Source of the DNA: JBLWXV01 sp048267245 | GTDB taxonomy: Bacteria; Bdellovibrionota; Bacteriovoracia; Bacteriovoracales; Bacteriovoracaceae | Assembly (NCBI GenBank): GCA_048267245.1 | Contig: JBLWXV010000001.1 | Coordinates: forward strand, 2,046,001-2,110,000 | Reading direction: 5' to 3' | Length of the DNA stretch: 64,000 nt | Part shown: in pieces, positions 1 through 8,176 of the stretch | How positions within the stretch are numbered: the stretch's first letter is position 1 | How the letters are laid out: every line of letters starts with the position of its first letter | Translations under genes and position numbers: made by a program | The notes under the pieces: generated by a model | Databases searched by the model: none | What the model saw: the letters and a program-made list of their open reading frames with translations, nothing else | What the model was told of the DNA's origin: nothing

Positions 1-268
1 TGAGTCCAGGGGCGATAACTGAGAGAGAGGTCTTGGTTTGATTGGAGGCCATGGGATGCCAGTGACCTGGAGCCTCGCTTTCTTTGAGTAGAGAGCAGGG
101 CATAAGCTTCGCGTATTCCTCGTTCGCGTGACTCACTCCTGACATGGCCGTGAAAATTGCGAGCAAGTAAGGAAATAAGAGTAAATATTGGCAACAACAC
201 TTGGCCAGGGTTGTTTGACTGGCTTTTGCAGTGTGCGTAAGCTTAGTAAGATGTTTTCTTAATGTCAT
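1..268 (-). CDS. Exported protein, N-terminal part (cut by window edge)
   Basis: An open frame reads leftwards from an ATG at 268 without a stop to the window edge, giving 89 codons. An AAGGA ribosome-binding site lies about seven bases upstream of the ATG. The product starts with a basic stretch, then a hydrophobic run (LLLFPYLLAIFTAMSGV) and a plausible signal peptidase site SHA-NE near residue 50, so it is probably exported. The n-region is long (about 25 residues, including a CCC run), so an internal start is possible. After the cleavage site come EEYAKLMPCSLLKESE and a His/Trp/Pro segment. I do not recognise the family. It is divergent from the exported protein at 300-875. Confidence 0.6.
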   Translation of the reverse strand, partial: MTLRKHLTKLTHTAKASQTTLAKCCCQYLLLFPYLLAIFTAMSGVSHANEEYAKLMPCSLLKESEAPGHWHPMASNQTKTSLSVIAPGL

Positions 269-299
269 CAATTCATCCTTCACTATATAGGAGTTTAAC

Positions 300-875
300 A
301 TGAGAAAGATTCTCGTAACCACCCTCGCTGCCCTGACACTCAGTTCAACGGCCATCTGTGCAGCGGAAGTAGAATTTCAGGCCGGAAGCCAATATGAATC
401 GGTGAACCTCTCAGGTACGGTTGGTCTGTGGTGCCAAAACGATCGCAAAGAGGGAGTGCCTGAGCGCAGTTACAAACTCGTAAATTGTCGCGGCAATATT
501 TTAATTCCTGGAGAGTTCTCTAAGGTGCGCTACAACGGTGGTTTAGCCGCTGATGAGATTGCGCTTTCAGTTACTCAGGGTTCAGGCAAGCGAGTCAATA
601 AGAGCTCTCGCCTAAAGAATGGTGTGAGCACTAAGAATATCAATCTATGGGTGAGAACTCTCTTTCAACGTCCTCTGCTCGATTTTGGAACGAATCAAGT
701 GGAATACTCTGTGACCAATAATGACAACCTCGTGGCCGCTGGTACATTTGAAGTTTATGTTGACTCTCTTCCAGATCGCAGCTGTCGCCACCGCACATAT
801 AATGTTCCCACAGATTGTAATAATTCATATTCTATCTGTGAGCGCTACTTTAGAGATGAGAATTACTGCGAATAA
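300..875 (+). CDS. Exported Cys-rich hypothetical protein
   Basis: This 191-residue protein has a clear signal peptide (MRKILVTTLAALTLSSTAICAA), so it is exported. The mature part contains WCQND, NCRGN and a C-terminal cluster of cysteines (SCRHR, DCNN, ICERY, YCE), suggesting disulfides in the periplasm or outside. The start is well supported by AGGAG at 290-294, five bases before the ATG. It stands alone, divergent from the partial gene on its left and closed by a good terminator at 903-927. The family is not recognised and no function is proposed. Confidence 0.8.
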   Translation: MRKILVTTLAALTLSSTAICAAEVEFQAGSQYESVNLSGTVGLWCQNDRKEGVPERSYKLVNCRGNILIPGEFSKVRYNGGLAADEIALSVTQGSGKRVNKSSRLKNGVSTKNINLWVRTLFQRPLLDFGTNQVEYSVTNNDNLVAAGTFEVYVDSLPDRSCRHRTYNVPTDCNNSYSICERYFRDENYCE

Positions 876-902
876 CTTTGCAAGCCAATTGTTAAGGAAA
901 TA

Positions 903-927
903 GGGGCCATGATTTGGCCCCTTTTTT
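903..927 (+). terminator. Rho-independent terminator
   Basis: A stem GGGGCCA/TGGCCCC (903-909 with 915-921) with a 5-base loop is followed by six T. It lies 28 bases after the stop of the exported protein at 300-875. Confidence 0.85.
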
Positions 928-956
928 GTAAAGAAATTGAGAGATTTTCGCTAAAG

Positions 957-3419
957 TTAGAGATCAGTTCTAAAGCGGTACTCGCTAAGAGCTCCCCACT
1001 TTGAGTCTTTTCCAACAGCAAGAGAGAGTGTTACCCAATCATCTTCAAGCTCAAAGAGTTCTGCTGCCAATTCACCTGCGACGCCGTCAACTGAGTCACG
1101 CTTCACAGTAATTGTGTTGGCGCCCTTTTTTAATTCACCGTATTGATTGGCGACAATGAATTTTGTGAGTTCTTTGTAGGGCTTCCAATTTGAGGTGCGT
1201 GCCAGTGTTACGAAGAGGTACTCTGGAACATCGGGAAGTTCAAACGTAATGCTGAAAGTGTCTTCATCGACTCTTTGAACCTTAAGTTCTTTTACTTGGT
1301 AGTTCTGATCAACTAAGTCTCTACCTGAAATACTATCAAAGTTGATTTCGTCGTCGATTGCTTCATAGCGGGCATCTAGTAGATCTAGCTCCGTGCCAGA
1401 CCTTGAGAGGTGCCCAAAGAGTCTAGAGGCGTTGCCTGCTAGGTAGTAGCTCACTGGCTCGTCTTCTAAGACAACGCGAAGTACGCGAGCGAGTTCATAG
1501 CTAAAATAGTGGCTTGTAAAAAGCGAGGTGAGTTTGCTTACAAGTTCAGACTCTCGACTCTTATCCATAAAGAGCTCTTGCAATTTAATCCAATCGCTTC
1601 TAAAGCTCTTGGCCCTGATGAGTTTTGAGCCACTCTTAATATGAAGATCTAACAGTCCAAGTGGGAGGTTGGTTGCAAGCAGAGGTGATCTTGTCGTTCC
1701 ATACCAGGCGCGTCGCCAGAAACTGGACCACTTTCCTTCTTCTACTCCAAATGAGCGCTCAAGTATTGCCCACATCTTCTCTTTAGGTGTAGCGATAAAT
1801 TTCTCTACCTGACTTCTAGTGAGTCCGAGTCGAAAGTAGAAAGAAGTTCCTTTATAGCGGGCAATACTCTTTTGTGAGCAATCTTCCTTATTAGAATCAC
1901 AGGGAGAGTATTTTGGCGGTCTTGGAAAGAATTGGGGCTGTCCGGCCAGTGTCTCCATTTCTTCCATATAGCGGTAGAGCTCTGTTGAGCGAGTTCTAGA
2001 GTCTTCAATCTTGCCCTCTAGGCGAAGCACTAAACCCTGATCTCCTTGAGCATAGAGATCCTCATCTAATGTTGCCTTAAAAGTATAGCTCTTAACTTCT
2101 TTGTGGCCCAGAATCGTGTCTCTCACTCTTGCATTGGTTGAGATTGCTCTATGGAGTTTGATTTTTTCACCATTTTGAAGCTCTACATGAGCAACCAGAG
2201 TACTCTCACTAACTGTGTGTGATCTCTCTGCAAGAAAGGAGAGGATCATGCGATTGTTTCTGGCCCTGGTATGACCAACTTGATTTCTGGTAACAACCTT
2301 TTCCACTCCAAGCCCTTCATAAGAGAAGGTATCGCTTTTAGAGAAACGGCCAAACACCGCGTTGTTAAAGGCTTTTACTCCTTCAGGAGAGTTAAGATCA
2401 TAGCGGTATGTTACATCAAATGACTCAAAATCAGAGTCGTGAAGGTTAAAACTAAACGGGATAACATCGGCATCGATCTCACCGATTCTCGCCCCAAGAA
2501 CGACGATTCCTTCAAAGAGTACGTGCTTTCCTCTTGTGGCACCAAGGCTCGCATTCTTGCCATTTGAGCGCGCGCGCGTGAGTTTAATAAGAGCGTGATT
2601 TTCATCCTCTCTCATTACACTAATTCGGTGTGAGCCATCGAGGTAGGTCGAAATTCCTACTCCAGGTGTAACATTGTCGATACCTGGAATTTGAATGGCA
2701 CTCCAACCAACGCTGGCGCCTAATTCAACACGGCCCTTGAGGCTATAAGAGATGATTTCGCCAATGGCGATATCATTTTTAAATTTGCCGGCAGTAAGTG
2801 GCAACTTTAGTGGACCGGTGAAGAGATTCCAAAATTTGTAATAGCGCGCCCTAGTGAGAGGATTGTCACTATTCCATGGAAGTACATCGCCAATAGGTCC
2901 CAGAAGATCATGATCTTCGTCTGAGCGCGAATTGATTGCTTCAACTTCATTTTTAAGCTCTAGTGTAAGCTTAGTAGTCTCTTCAAGAGACTCAAGTCCT
3001 TTGGGGAGCACTTGGCGAATATTCATAAGCTCTGGGGTGATACTTAGGCCAACTTGGAATTGAAGTGCAGAAGCACCAACATTGATGGCGTCACCAAGTG
3101 GGATCGGCCAGCTCACAGGAACCTTCATAAAGTCGATAACTGTATATGAGTTAAGAAGGTCATAGTTCTTAAAAACTTTTCTCTCGATACCTAATTCGAT
3201 ATTGGCGTCACCAATTGATGTTTCAATTAGGGAGAGATCACTCAAACTTTCAAAGAGAGAGGAGTGGAGTTCAGCGCCTGCCTCATCCCACTCATTTCCC
3301 GCGCGCTCGCGCAGGCGATCATAAATATCACTTGGCCAATCAACTGGCGTGGTTGCTGCGTTTGCGATTGAGATGAATGTAGCGCAAATCAGCGCGCCGA
3401 TAGCAAGAAAACGATTCAT
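957..3419 (-). CDS. Large exported hypothetical protein
   Basis: The frame extends upstream to 3443, but the ATG at 3419 is chosen because it follows GGGGGGAG and begins a textbook signal peptide (MNRFLAIGALICATFISIANA). The product is 820 residues. The mature part has no membrane helix that I can see. It has a helical N-terminal quarter, then a glycine- and beta-rich region (GRVELGASVGWSAIQIPG and following, roughly residues 240-340), a two-cysteine segment (PCDSNKEDCSQ) near the middle, and a beta-rich C-terminus. I recognise no enzymatic motif. It is a single-gene unit divergent from the purine operon. Confidence 0.8.
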   Translation of the reverse strand: MNRFLAIGALICATFISIANAATTPVDWPSDIYDRLRERAGNEWDEAGAELHSSLFESLSDLSLIETSIGDANIELGIERKVFKNYDLLNSYTVIDFMKVPVSWPIPLGDAINVGASALQFQVGLSITPELMNIRQVLPKGLESLEETTKLTLELKNEVEAINSRSDEDHDLLGPIGDVLPWNSDNPLTRARYYKFWNLFTGPLKLPLTAGKFKNDIAIGEIISYSLKGRVELGASVGWSAIQIPGIDNVTPGVGISTYLDGSHRISVMREDENHALIKLTRARSNGKNASLGATRGKHVLFEGIVVLGARIGEIDADVIPFSFNLHDSDFESFDVTYRYDLNSPEGVKAFNNAVFGRFSKSDTFSYEGLGVEKVVTRNQVGHTRARNNRMILSFLAERSHTVSESTLVAHVELQNGEKIKLHRAISTNARVRDTILGHKEVKSYTFKATLDEDLYAQGDQGLVLRLEGKIEDSRTRSTELYRYMEEMETLAGQPQFFPRPPKYSPCDSNKEDCSQKSIARYKGTSFYFRLGLTRSQVEKFIATPKEKMWAILERSFGVEEGKWSSFWRRAWYGTTRSPLLATNLPLGLLDLHIKSGSKLIRAKSFRSDWIKLQELFMDKSRESELVSKLTSLFTSHYFSYELARVLRVVLEDEPVSYYLAGNASRLFGHLSRSGTELDLLDARYEAIDDEINFDSISGRDLVDQNYQVKELKVQRVDEDTFSITFELPDVPEYLFVTLARTSNWKPYKELTKFIVANQYGELKKGANTITVKRDSVDGVAGELAAELFELEDDWVTLSLAVGKDSKWGALSEYRFRTDL

Positions 3420-3629
3420 GTTGAGCTCCCCCCAGATGCACAATATTTCGCGAGTTTACCTCTTGTGATCATTTACAGGGAATAAAGAAGAAATTCCAGG
3501 TATTTCTTACACGGTATATTAGGCCAAACTAATAAAAAACATTAGAAAATCTTAGTATTTTGCTGGCCAATTGGGTGAAAATTCGAGATTGTACTGACTC
3601 ACTCTCTTCTTATCTTATTGGAGCTACAC

Positions 3630-5117
3630 ATGTGTGGTGTCATCGGCATTATTGCCAGTCACTCCAGTGGCGAAGCAGCTGCGGCGAGCACTGCTTACGA
3701 AACCTATCGCGGACTTCTCACTCTTCAGCACCGCGGACAAGATGCTGCCGGAATTCTCGCATATGACTTTGAGGCCAATAAATTCTCTAGTGAAAAAGAG
3801 CTGGGCCTAGTGGCCAGTGTTTTTCATGAAAAGAACTTAGAGGGTCTACGCGGTCGCATGGCCATTGGTCATACTCGCTACGCTACAACTGGGAGTGATT
3901 CAAAGGTAGATCTTCAACCCTTAGTGACGGGCTATCCTTTTGGGGTGGGCATGGTTCACAATGGCAACTTGGTCAATTACCACGAATTGGCGCGCAAGCT
4001 CACCGGTGAGCTTGGTATGCAACTACTCACTAATAATGATCTTGAAATTTTTCTCAGTTATTTTTGTCGCTACGCTGGCAACCCACAGAGCGGCGCTATC
4101 AAATTTGATTTCAAACTGGGGCTCGCTGCCGCTAAGAAAATTGTGGCAGACGCTACTGGCGCCTACGCGCTTGTAGGTTTACTAGCTGGTGAAGGTCTTT
4201 TTGGCCTGCGCGATCCCGGTGGGATTCGCCCCCTTGTTCTAGGCCGCAAAGAGTTAGCTCCGGGTGAATACTCCTACTGCTTGGTGAGTGAGAGTGTGTC
4301 TCTCAATTTTCTTGGCTTTGAATTCGTTAGAGATATTGAACCGGGTGAGTTTATCTTTATTGATAAAGAGGGTGAAATTCATTCGGCGCTTTGTTTTGAT
4401 GACCCAAAGAGCGCTCCGACGAAGTCTCCATGTATGTTTGAGTGGATTTACTTCTCTGGTGCTGAATCTAAATTTGAAGGCAAGAACGTCTACACCACAA
4501 GACTTGGTCTTGGGAAAGTTCTTGCTAAGCGTATTCAAGGCCTAATTGACGCTGGTGAAATTGAACCTGATATTGTGTGTCCAGTGCCAGATACTTCGAG
4601 AACAGCGAGTATCGCCCTGGCAGAAGAATTAGGCCTTCCCTATCGTGAGGCACTGATAAAGAATCGCTATATTCAAAGAAGCTTTATTCTCAACACTCAA
4701 GAGGCGCGCGAGCGCGCTGTTGAGCTCAAGCTCTCTCCGGTTCGCTCTGAAATTGAGGGCAAGAAAATCCTTCTCGTCGACGACTCCATCGTTCGGGGCA
4801 CGACTTCAAAGAAGATTATCGACCTTCTTAAGCGCTACGGGGCGAGTGAAGTGACGCTTGCTGTGACGTGTCCACCACTGCGCTACGCATGTTACTACGG
4901 AATTGACTTTCCCTCGCCCAGAGAACTTATCGCCGGAGGTCGAAATGAGGCCGAAATTGCGAGCTTTATTGGTGCAAATCGCGTGATATTTCTCGAACAG
5001 AGTGACCTTTATGAGGCCATTGGGCTACCATCTCTGTGCATGGCCTGCTTGAGTGGAAAGTACCCAACCGACATTAGCGCGGGTGAGGAATTTGCTAAGC
5101 ATCGCCGTGGAAATTAG
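3630..5117 (+). CDS. purF: Amidophosphoribosyltransferase PurF
   Basis: This enzyme makes 5-phosphoribosylamine from PRPP and glutamine, the committed step of purine synthesis. The start is set by chemistry: the ATG at 3630 places Cys as residue 2 (MCGVIGII), the N-terminal nucleophile exposed after Met removal, with no propeptide. GGAG lies seven bases upstream. The glutaminase half carries HRGQDAAG, HTRYATTG and HNGNLVNY. The phosphoribosyltransferase half carries the PRPP loop LLVDDSIVRGTTSKK near residues 381-395. Cysteines in the C-terminal quarter (CPPLRYACYYG, LCMACLSG) match the iron-sulfur-containing type. Length is 495 residues, normal for the family. It is the first gene of the eight-gene pur operon. 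Confidence 0.97.
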   Translation: MCGVIGIIASHSSGEAAAASTAYETYRGLLTLQHRGQDAAGILAYDFEANKFSSEKELGLVASVFHEKNLEGLRGRMAIGHTRYATTGSDSKVDLQPLVTGYPFGVGMVHNGNLVNYHELARKLTGELGMQLLTNNDLEIFLSYFCRYAGNPQSGAIKFDFKLGLAAAKKIVADATGAYALVGLLAGEGLFGLRDPGGIRPLVLGRKELAPGEYSYCLVSESVSLNFLGFEFVRDIEPGEFIFIDKEGEIHSALCFDDPKSAPTKSPCMFEWIYFSGAESKFEGKNVYTTRLGLGKVLAKRIQGLIDAGEIEPDIVCPVPDTSRTASIALAEELGLPYREALIKNRYIQRSFILNTQEARERAVELKLSPVRSEIEGKKILLVDDSIVRGTTSKKIIDLLKRYGASEVTLAVTCPPLRYACYYGIDFPSPRELIAGGRNEAEIASFIGANRVIFLEQSDLYEAIGLPSLCMACLSGKYPTDISAGEEFAKHRRGN

Positions 5118-5144
5118 AGCTATTCATAGCAAAACGAGGACTTT

Positions 5145-6302
5145 ATGAGCACGGACGTTTTATACAAGGGATCGGTTAAAGACATACTCGCAACCACTGA
5201 GTCGGCCGAGCACTTACTCTTTCATTTCTCAGATCGCTACAGTATTTTTGATTGGGGCGAGATGCCAGATCTTCTTGCGGGTAAGGGGGAAGCACTTTCT
5301 GTGATGGCCTACATGCTCTACAAAGCGCTTGGAAATGCTCTTTCTTGGAAGCACTGGAATCTGCCTGAGCATATGCGTGAATCATTTAATATGATTTCAA
5401 TGTTTGAAAAATTTAAGCACGTCGGTGTACCCCATCATATGATTGGCTTTAGTGATCCACTTGGGAAAACCCTTGGGGATCAAGAGACTTCTTCCTATCT
5501 AAAAGTTAAGAAGGTTCACGTTGAGCGCCCGCTCTTTAAGTCTGGCAAGTATGATTACTCTGCTTATAAAAAGCAGTTTACAAGCACACTCGTTCCGCTT
5601 GAGATTATTTTTCGCTTTGGTGCACCTCAAGGATCGTCTGTATTTAAGCGAGCCGCAGATGAAAAGTATCGCGGTGAAGTGGGCCTTAAGAGTGTGCCTA
5701 AGCCTGGGGTGATGTTTGATCGTCCGATTATAGAGTTTTTCACCAAACTTGAAACTACTGATCGCTATCTTACTTATCAAGGGGCGCGCGATGTGGCCGG
5801 ACTCTCTACTGGAGAGCTAGAGCGTTTGATTAGTTTTACCACTCTCATTGCATACCGCTTAAAAGAATATTTCTATGAAGCTGGGCTTACTCTCTGGGAT
5901 GGTAAGATAGAAGTGGCCTATTCAGATAAACATGATTCCGGCAGGCACTTCATGTTGGTTGATTCCGTTGGGCCAGACGAGCTTCGACTCGATTTTGAAG
6001 GCGTCCCCATGTCTAAAGAATTACTGCGATCATTCTATCGCAATAGTGATTGGTACAGCGCTCTTGAAGCGGCTAAGACCTTGGCCAAGTCTAGAGGGGA
6101 AAAAAATTGGAAGTCTTTAGTTGGAAGTGACCAAACTCCAGCACCTCTCACTGACGTTCAGCGCGAACTTGCCACCGCCCTCTATCCAACGCTTGCTCGT
6201 TCACTCAAACGGGCGCTTAAGATGGATGTCGACTATGATTCTTCAAAAGCACTTGAATTAGATGAGCTCGCTAAGAAAATGAAAGAGGTAATCGATGGCT
6301 AG
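5145..6302 (+). CDS. purC: SAICAR synthetase PurC (long, divergent form)
   Basis: This enzyme ligates aspartate to CAIR using ATP. Recognisable family features are the N-terminal YKGSVKDI and DRYSIFDWGEMPD segments, the YDYSAYKKQ and LVPLEIIFRFG strands, and GLTLWDGKIEVAYSD. At 385 residues it is longer than the common bacterial form of about 240. The usual TPDSSR-type segment is replaced by GPDELRL, so it belongs to a divergent branch. The start has an AGGA-type site (gaggac) before the ATG. It follows purF by 27 bases and overlaps purD by 8. The purine context makes the assignment secure. Confidence 0.9.
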   Translation: MSTDVLYKGSVKDILATTESAEHLLFHFSDRYSIFDWGEMPDLLAGKGEALSVMAYMLYKALGNALSWKHWNLPEHMRESFNMISMFEKFKHVGVPHHMIGFSDPLGKTLGDQETSSYLKVKKVHVERPLFKSGKYDYSAYKKQFTSTLVPLEIIFRFGAPQGSSVFKRAADEKYRGEVGLKSVPKPGVMFDRPIIEFFTKLETTDRYLTYQGARDVAGLSTGELERLISFTTLIAYRLKEYFYEAGLTLWDGKIEVAYSDKHDSGRHFMLVDSVGPDELRLDFEGVPMSKELLRSFYRNSDWYSALEAAKTLAKSRGEKNWKSLVGSDQTPAPLTDVQRELATALYPTLARSLKRALKMDVDYDSSKALELDELAKKMKEVIDG

Positions 6303-7569
6303 TGCTGTTGTGCTTGGTAGTGGAGGGCGTGAGCACGCCATTGCCTTAAAACTCTTAGAGTCTCCAGATGTAAGTGAAGTGACTGTGATTCCTGGAAACC
6401 CAGGCATGGCCATTGGTGGTAAATTAAAGGTCGCTTCTCTTTCAACACTTGAAAGTGTGTCAGCTTATCTTGATGAACTCAAGCCGTCTTTGGTGGTTGT
6501 CGGCCCAGAGACCTATATTGATGCTGGCTGGAGTGATCATCTTCGCTCTCGAGGTCACGCGGTATTTGGACCATCAAAAGCCGCAGGCATGTTAGAGAGT
6601 TCGAAGATATATTCTAAAGATTTTATGAATCGTCATGATATCCCTACGGCAGCTTCGTTTAGTGTGAGAACCTATGATGAAGCTTTGGGTGTTCTTGATA
6701 ATTGGAAAAGTGAGTTTCCACCTGTCGTTAAGTGCGATGCTCTTGCTGGCGGCAAGGGCGTGGTGGTTGCCGAGTCTCTTGATGAAGCGCGTGAGGCCAT
6801 ATTTAATTTTATGAAGAATGAGAGTTTTGGCGTTCACTCAGAAGGGCTTGTTTTAGAAGAGCGATTAATTGGCAAAGAAATGTCTCTCTTTGTGCTCTGT
6901 GATGGTCAAAAGTATCAGGTCTTCTCTTATGCCTGCGACTATAAACGCCTGCTAGATGAACATCAAGGCCCTAACACGGGTGGTATGGGGTGTGTGACTC
7001 CAGAGAATTTTCCCAGTGCTGAGGCTTGGGATTATATTAATAATGAGATTGTGATTAAGAGCATTGATGGTCTCGCTCGAGATGGTCTGCCCTTTCAAGG
7101 GGTGCTCTTCATTGGTTTAATGGTTGGGCAATCGCAAGCACATGTAATTGAGTACAATGTTCGCTTTGGTGATCCAGAGACTCAATTGATGATGGCAGCA
7201 CTTGATGCAGATCTCTACGAGATTCTTCTGGCCTGTGCTCGCGGAGAGCTCAAGGAATCATCTCTTGTGCCTCTTCCTACTCGTGGGGCAGGCGTGCATA
7301 TTGTGATGGTATCAAATGGCTATCCCGATTTGGAAAAGAAGGGAATGGAGCTTGGAAATCCGATTCAAGTAGATTCTACGCCTCAAGGAATTCTCACCTA
7401 TGCCGGAGTAAAACAAGCCGAGGATGGGAAACTAGTCAATTCTTCTGGTCGCGTTCTAGGACTCACGGTTATTGCAAGTAGTGCCCAAGAGGCCCGAAGC
7501 ATTGCCTATCAGGAAATTCAAAAAATCAACTTTAAAGGTGCTCATTTTAGGAGTGATATTGGACTCTAA
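6295..7569 (+). CDS. purD: Phosphoribosylamine-glycine ligase PurD
   Basis: This ATP-grasp ligase joins glycine to phosphoribosylamine. Visible signatures are GSGGREHAIALKL at residues 8-20, GPETYIDAG, KCDALAGGKGVVV (nucleotide-binding loop), DYKRLLDEHQGPNTGGMG, and YNVRFGDPETQ near residues 287-297 (metal and ATP binding). Its 424 residues match the family length. It starts inside the end of purC (8-base overlap) and its last 11 bases overlap the start of purN, so the three genes are probably translationally coupled. Confidence 0.96.
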   Translation: MASAVVLGSGGREHAIALKLLESPDVSEVTVIPGNPGMAIGGKLKVASLSTLESVSAYLDELKPSLVVVGPETYIDAGWSDHLRSRGHAVFGPSKAAGMLESSKIYSKDFMNRHDIPTAASFSVRTYDEALGVLDNWKSEFPPVVKCDALAGGKGVVVAESLDEAREAIFNFMKNESFGVHSEGLVLEERLIGKEMSLFVLCDGQKYQVFSYACDYKRLLDEHQGPNTGGMGCVTPENFPSAEAWDYINNEIVIKSIDGLARDGLPFQGVLFIGLMVGQSQAHVIEYNVRFGDPETQLMMAALDADLYEILLACARGELKESSLVPLPTRGAGVHIVMVSNGYPDLEKKGMELGNPIQVDSTPQGILTYAGVKQAEDGKLVNSSGRVLGLTVIASSAQEARSIAYQEIQKINFKGAHFRSDIGL

Positions 7570-8176
7570 TTCGAATCCTCGAATTGCTCTCTTTGCTTCT
7601 GGCGTAGGTTCCAACGCTCTGGCACTACTTCACCACGACCGCGAAGTACTAAAGTCCAACTCAATTAAACTACTTATCTGTGATCGACCAGATGCCCCAG
7701 TCATTGAGGGCGCCTCTAAGTACAATCTTCAAGTGGCCATTGTCCCACGTGAATCACTTGAGAGTAGAGAAAGTCATGAGAGAAAAATTCTCTCGCTTTT
7801 AAAATCAAAGGGTATTGAGTGGATAATGCTGGCCGGTTATTTGCGCATACTCACTGAAAATTTTATTGCACAGTTTATGAATGCCAATCACTCGCGCATT
7901 ATCAATATTCACCCAAGCCTGCTTCCTGCCTACCCAGGTCTTGGTGCCTACGAGCGAGCGTTCAATGATGGAGTGGCGCAATCAGGCGTTACAGTCCACT
8001 TTGTGAGTCCAGTTGTGGACGGTGGAGAAATTATTTTGCAAGAGAGTTTTCAACGCAAAGAGAACGATCTTTTAAGTGACTTTATCACTCGAGGTAAGTC
8101 GCTTGAACACATGCTCTATTTAAAAGTTTTAGAAATGCTACTTCATAATCGCCTTATACCCCAGGAGAAGATATGA
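7559..8176 (+). CDS. purN: Phosphoribosylglycinamide formyltransferase PurN
   Basis: This enzyme transfers a formyl group from 10-formyl-THF to GAR. The reading frame is open from 7472, but the likely start is TTG at 7559: AGGAG at 7549-7553 is five bases upstream, and the protein then begins just before the first strand (RIALFASGVGSNALAL). That gives 205 residues, the normal length. The active-site segment NIHPSLLPAYPG (catalytic Asn and His) is near residues 115-126, followed by SGVTVHFVSPVVDGGEII with the catalytic Asp. It overlaps purD by 11 bases and purL by ATGA. Confidence 0.93.
   Translation: MDSNSNPRIALFASGVGSNALALLHHDREVLKSNSIKLLICDRPDAPVIEGASKYNLQVAIVPRESLESRESHERKILSLLKSKGIEWIMLAGYLRILTENFIAQFMNANHSRIINIHPSLLPAYPGLGAYERAFNDGVAQSGVTVHFVSPVVDGGEIILQESFQRKENDLLSDFITRGKSLEHMLYLKVLEMLLHNRLIPQEKI

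Noticed and set aside
3420..3629. Possible purine riboswitch or clear promoter before purF
   Set aside because: No riboswitch core was visible. CTAAT/ATTAG is only a 5-base repeat and no -35/-10 pair was convincing.
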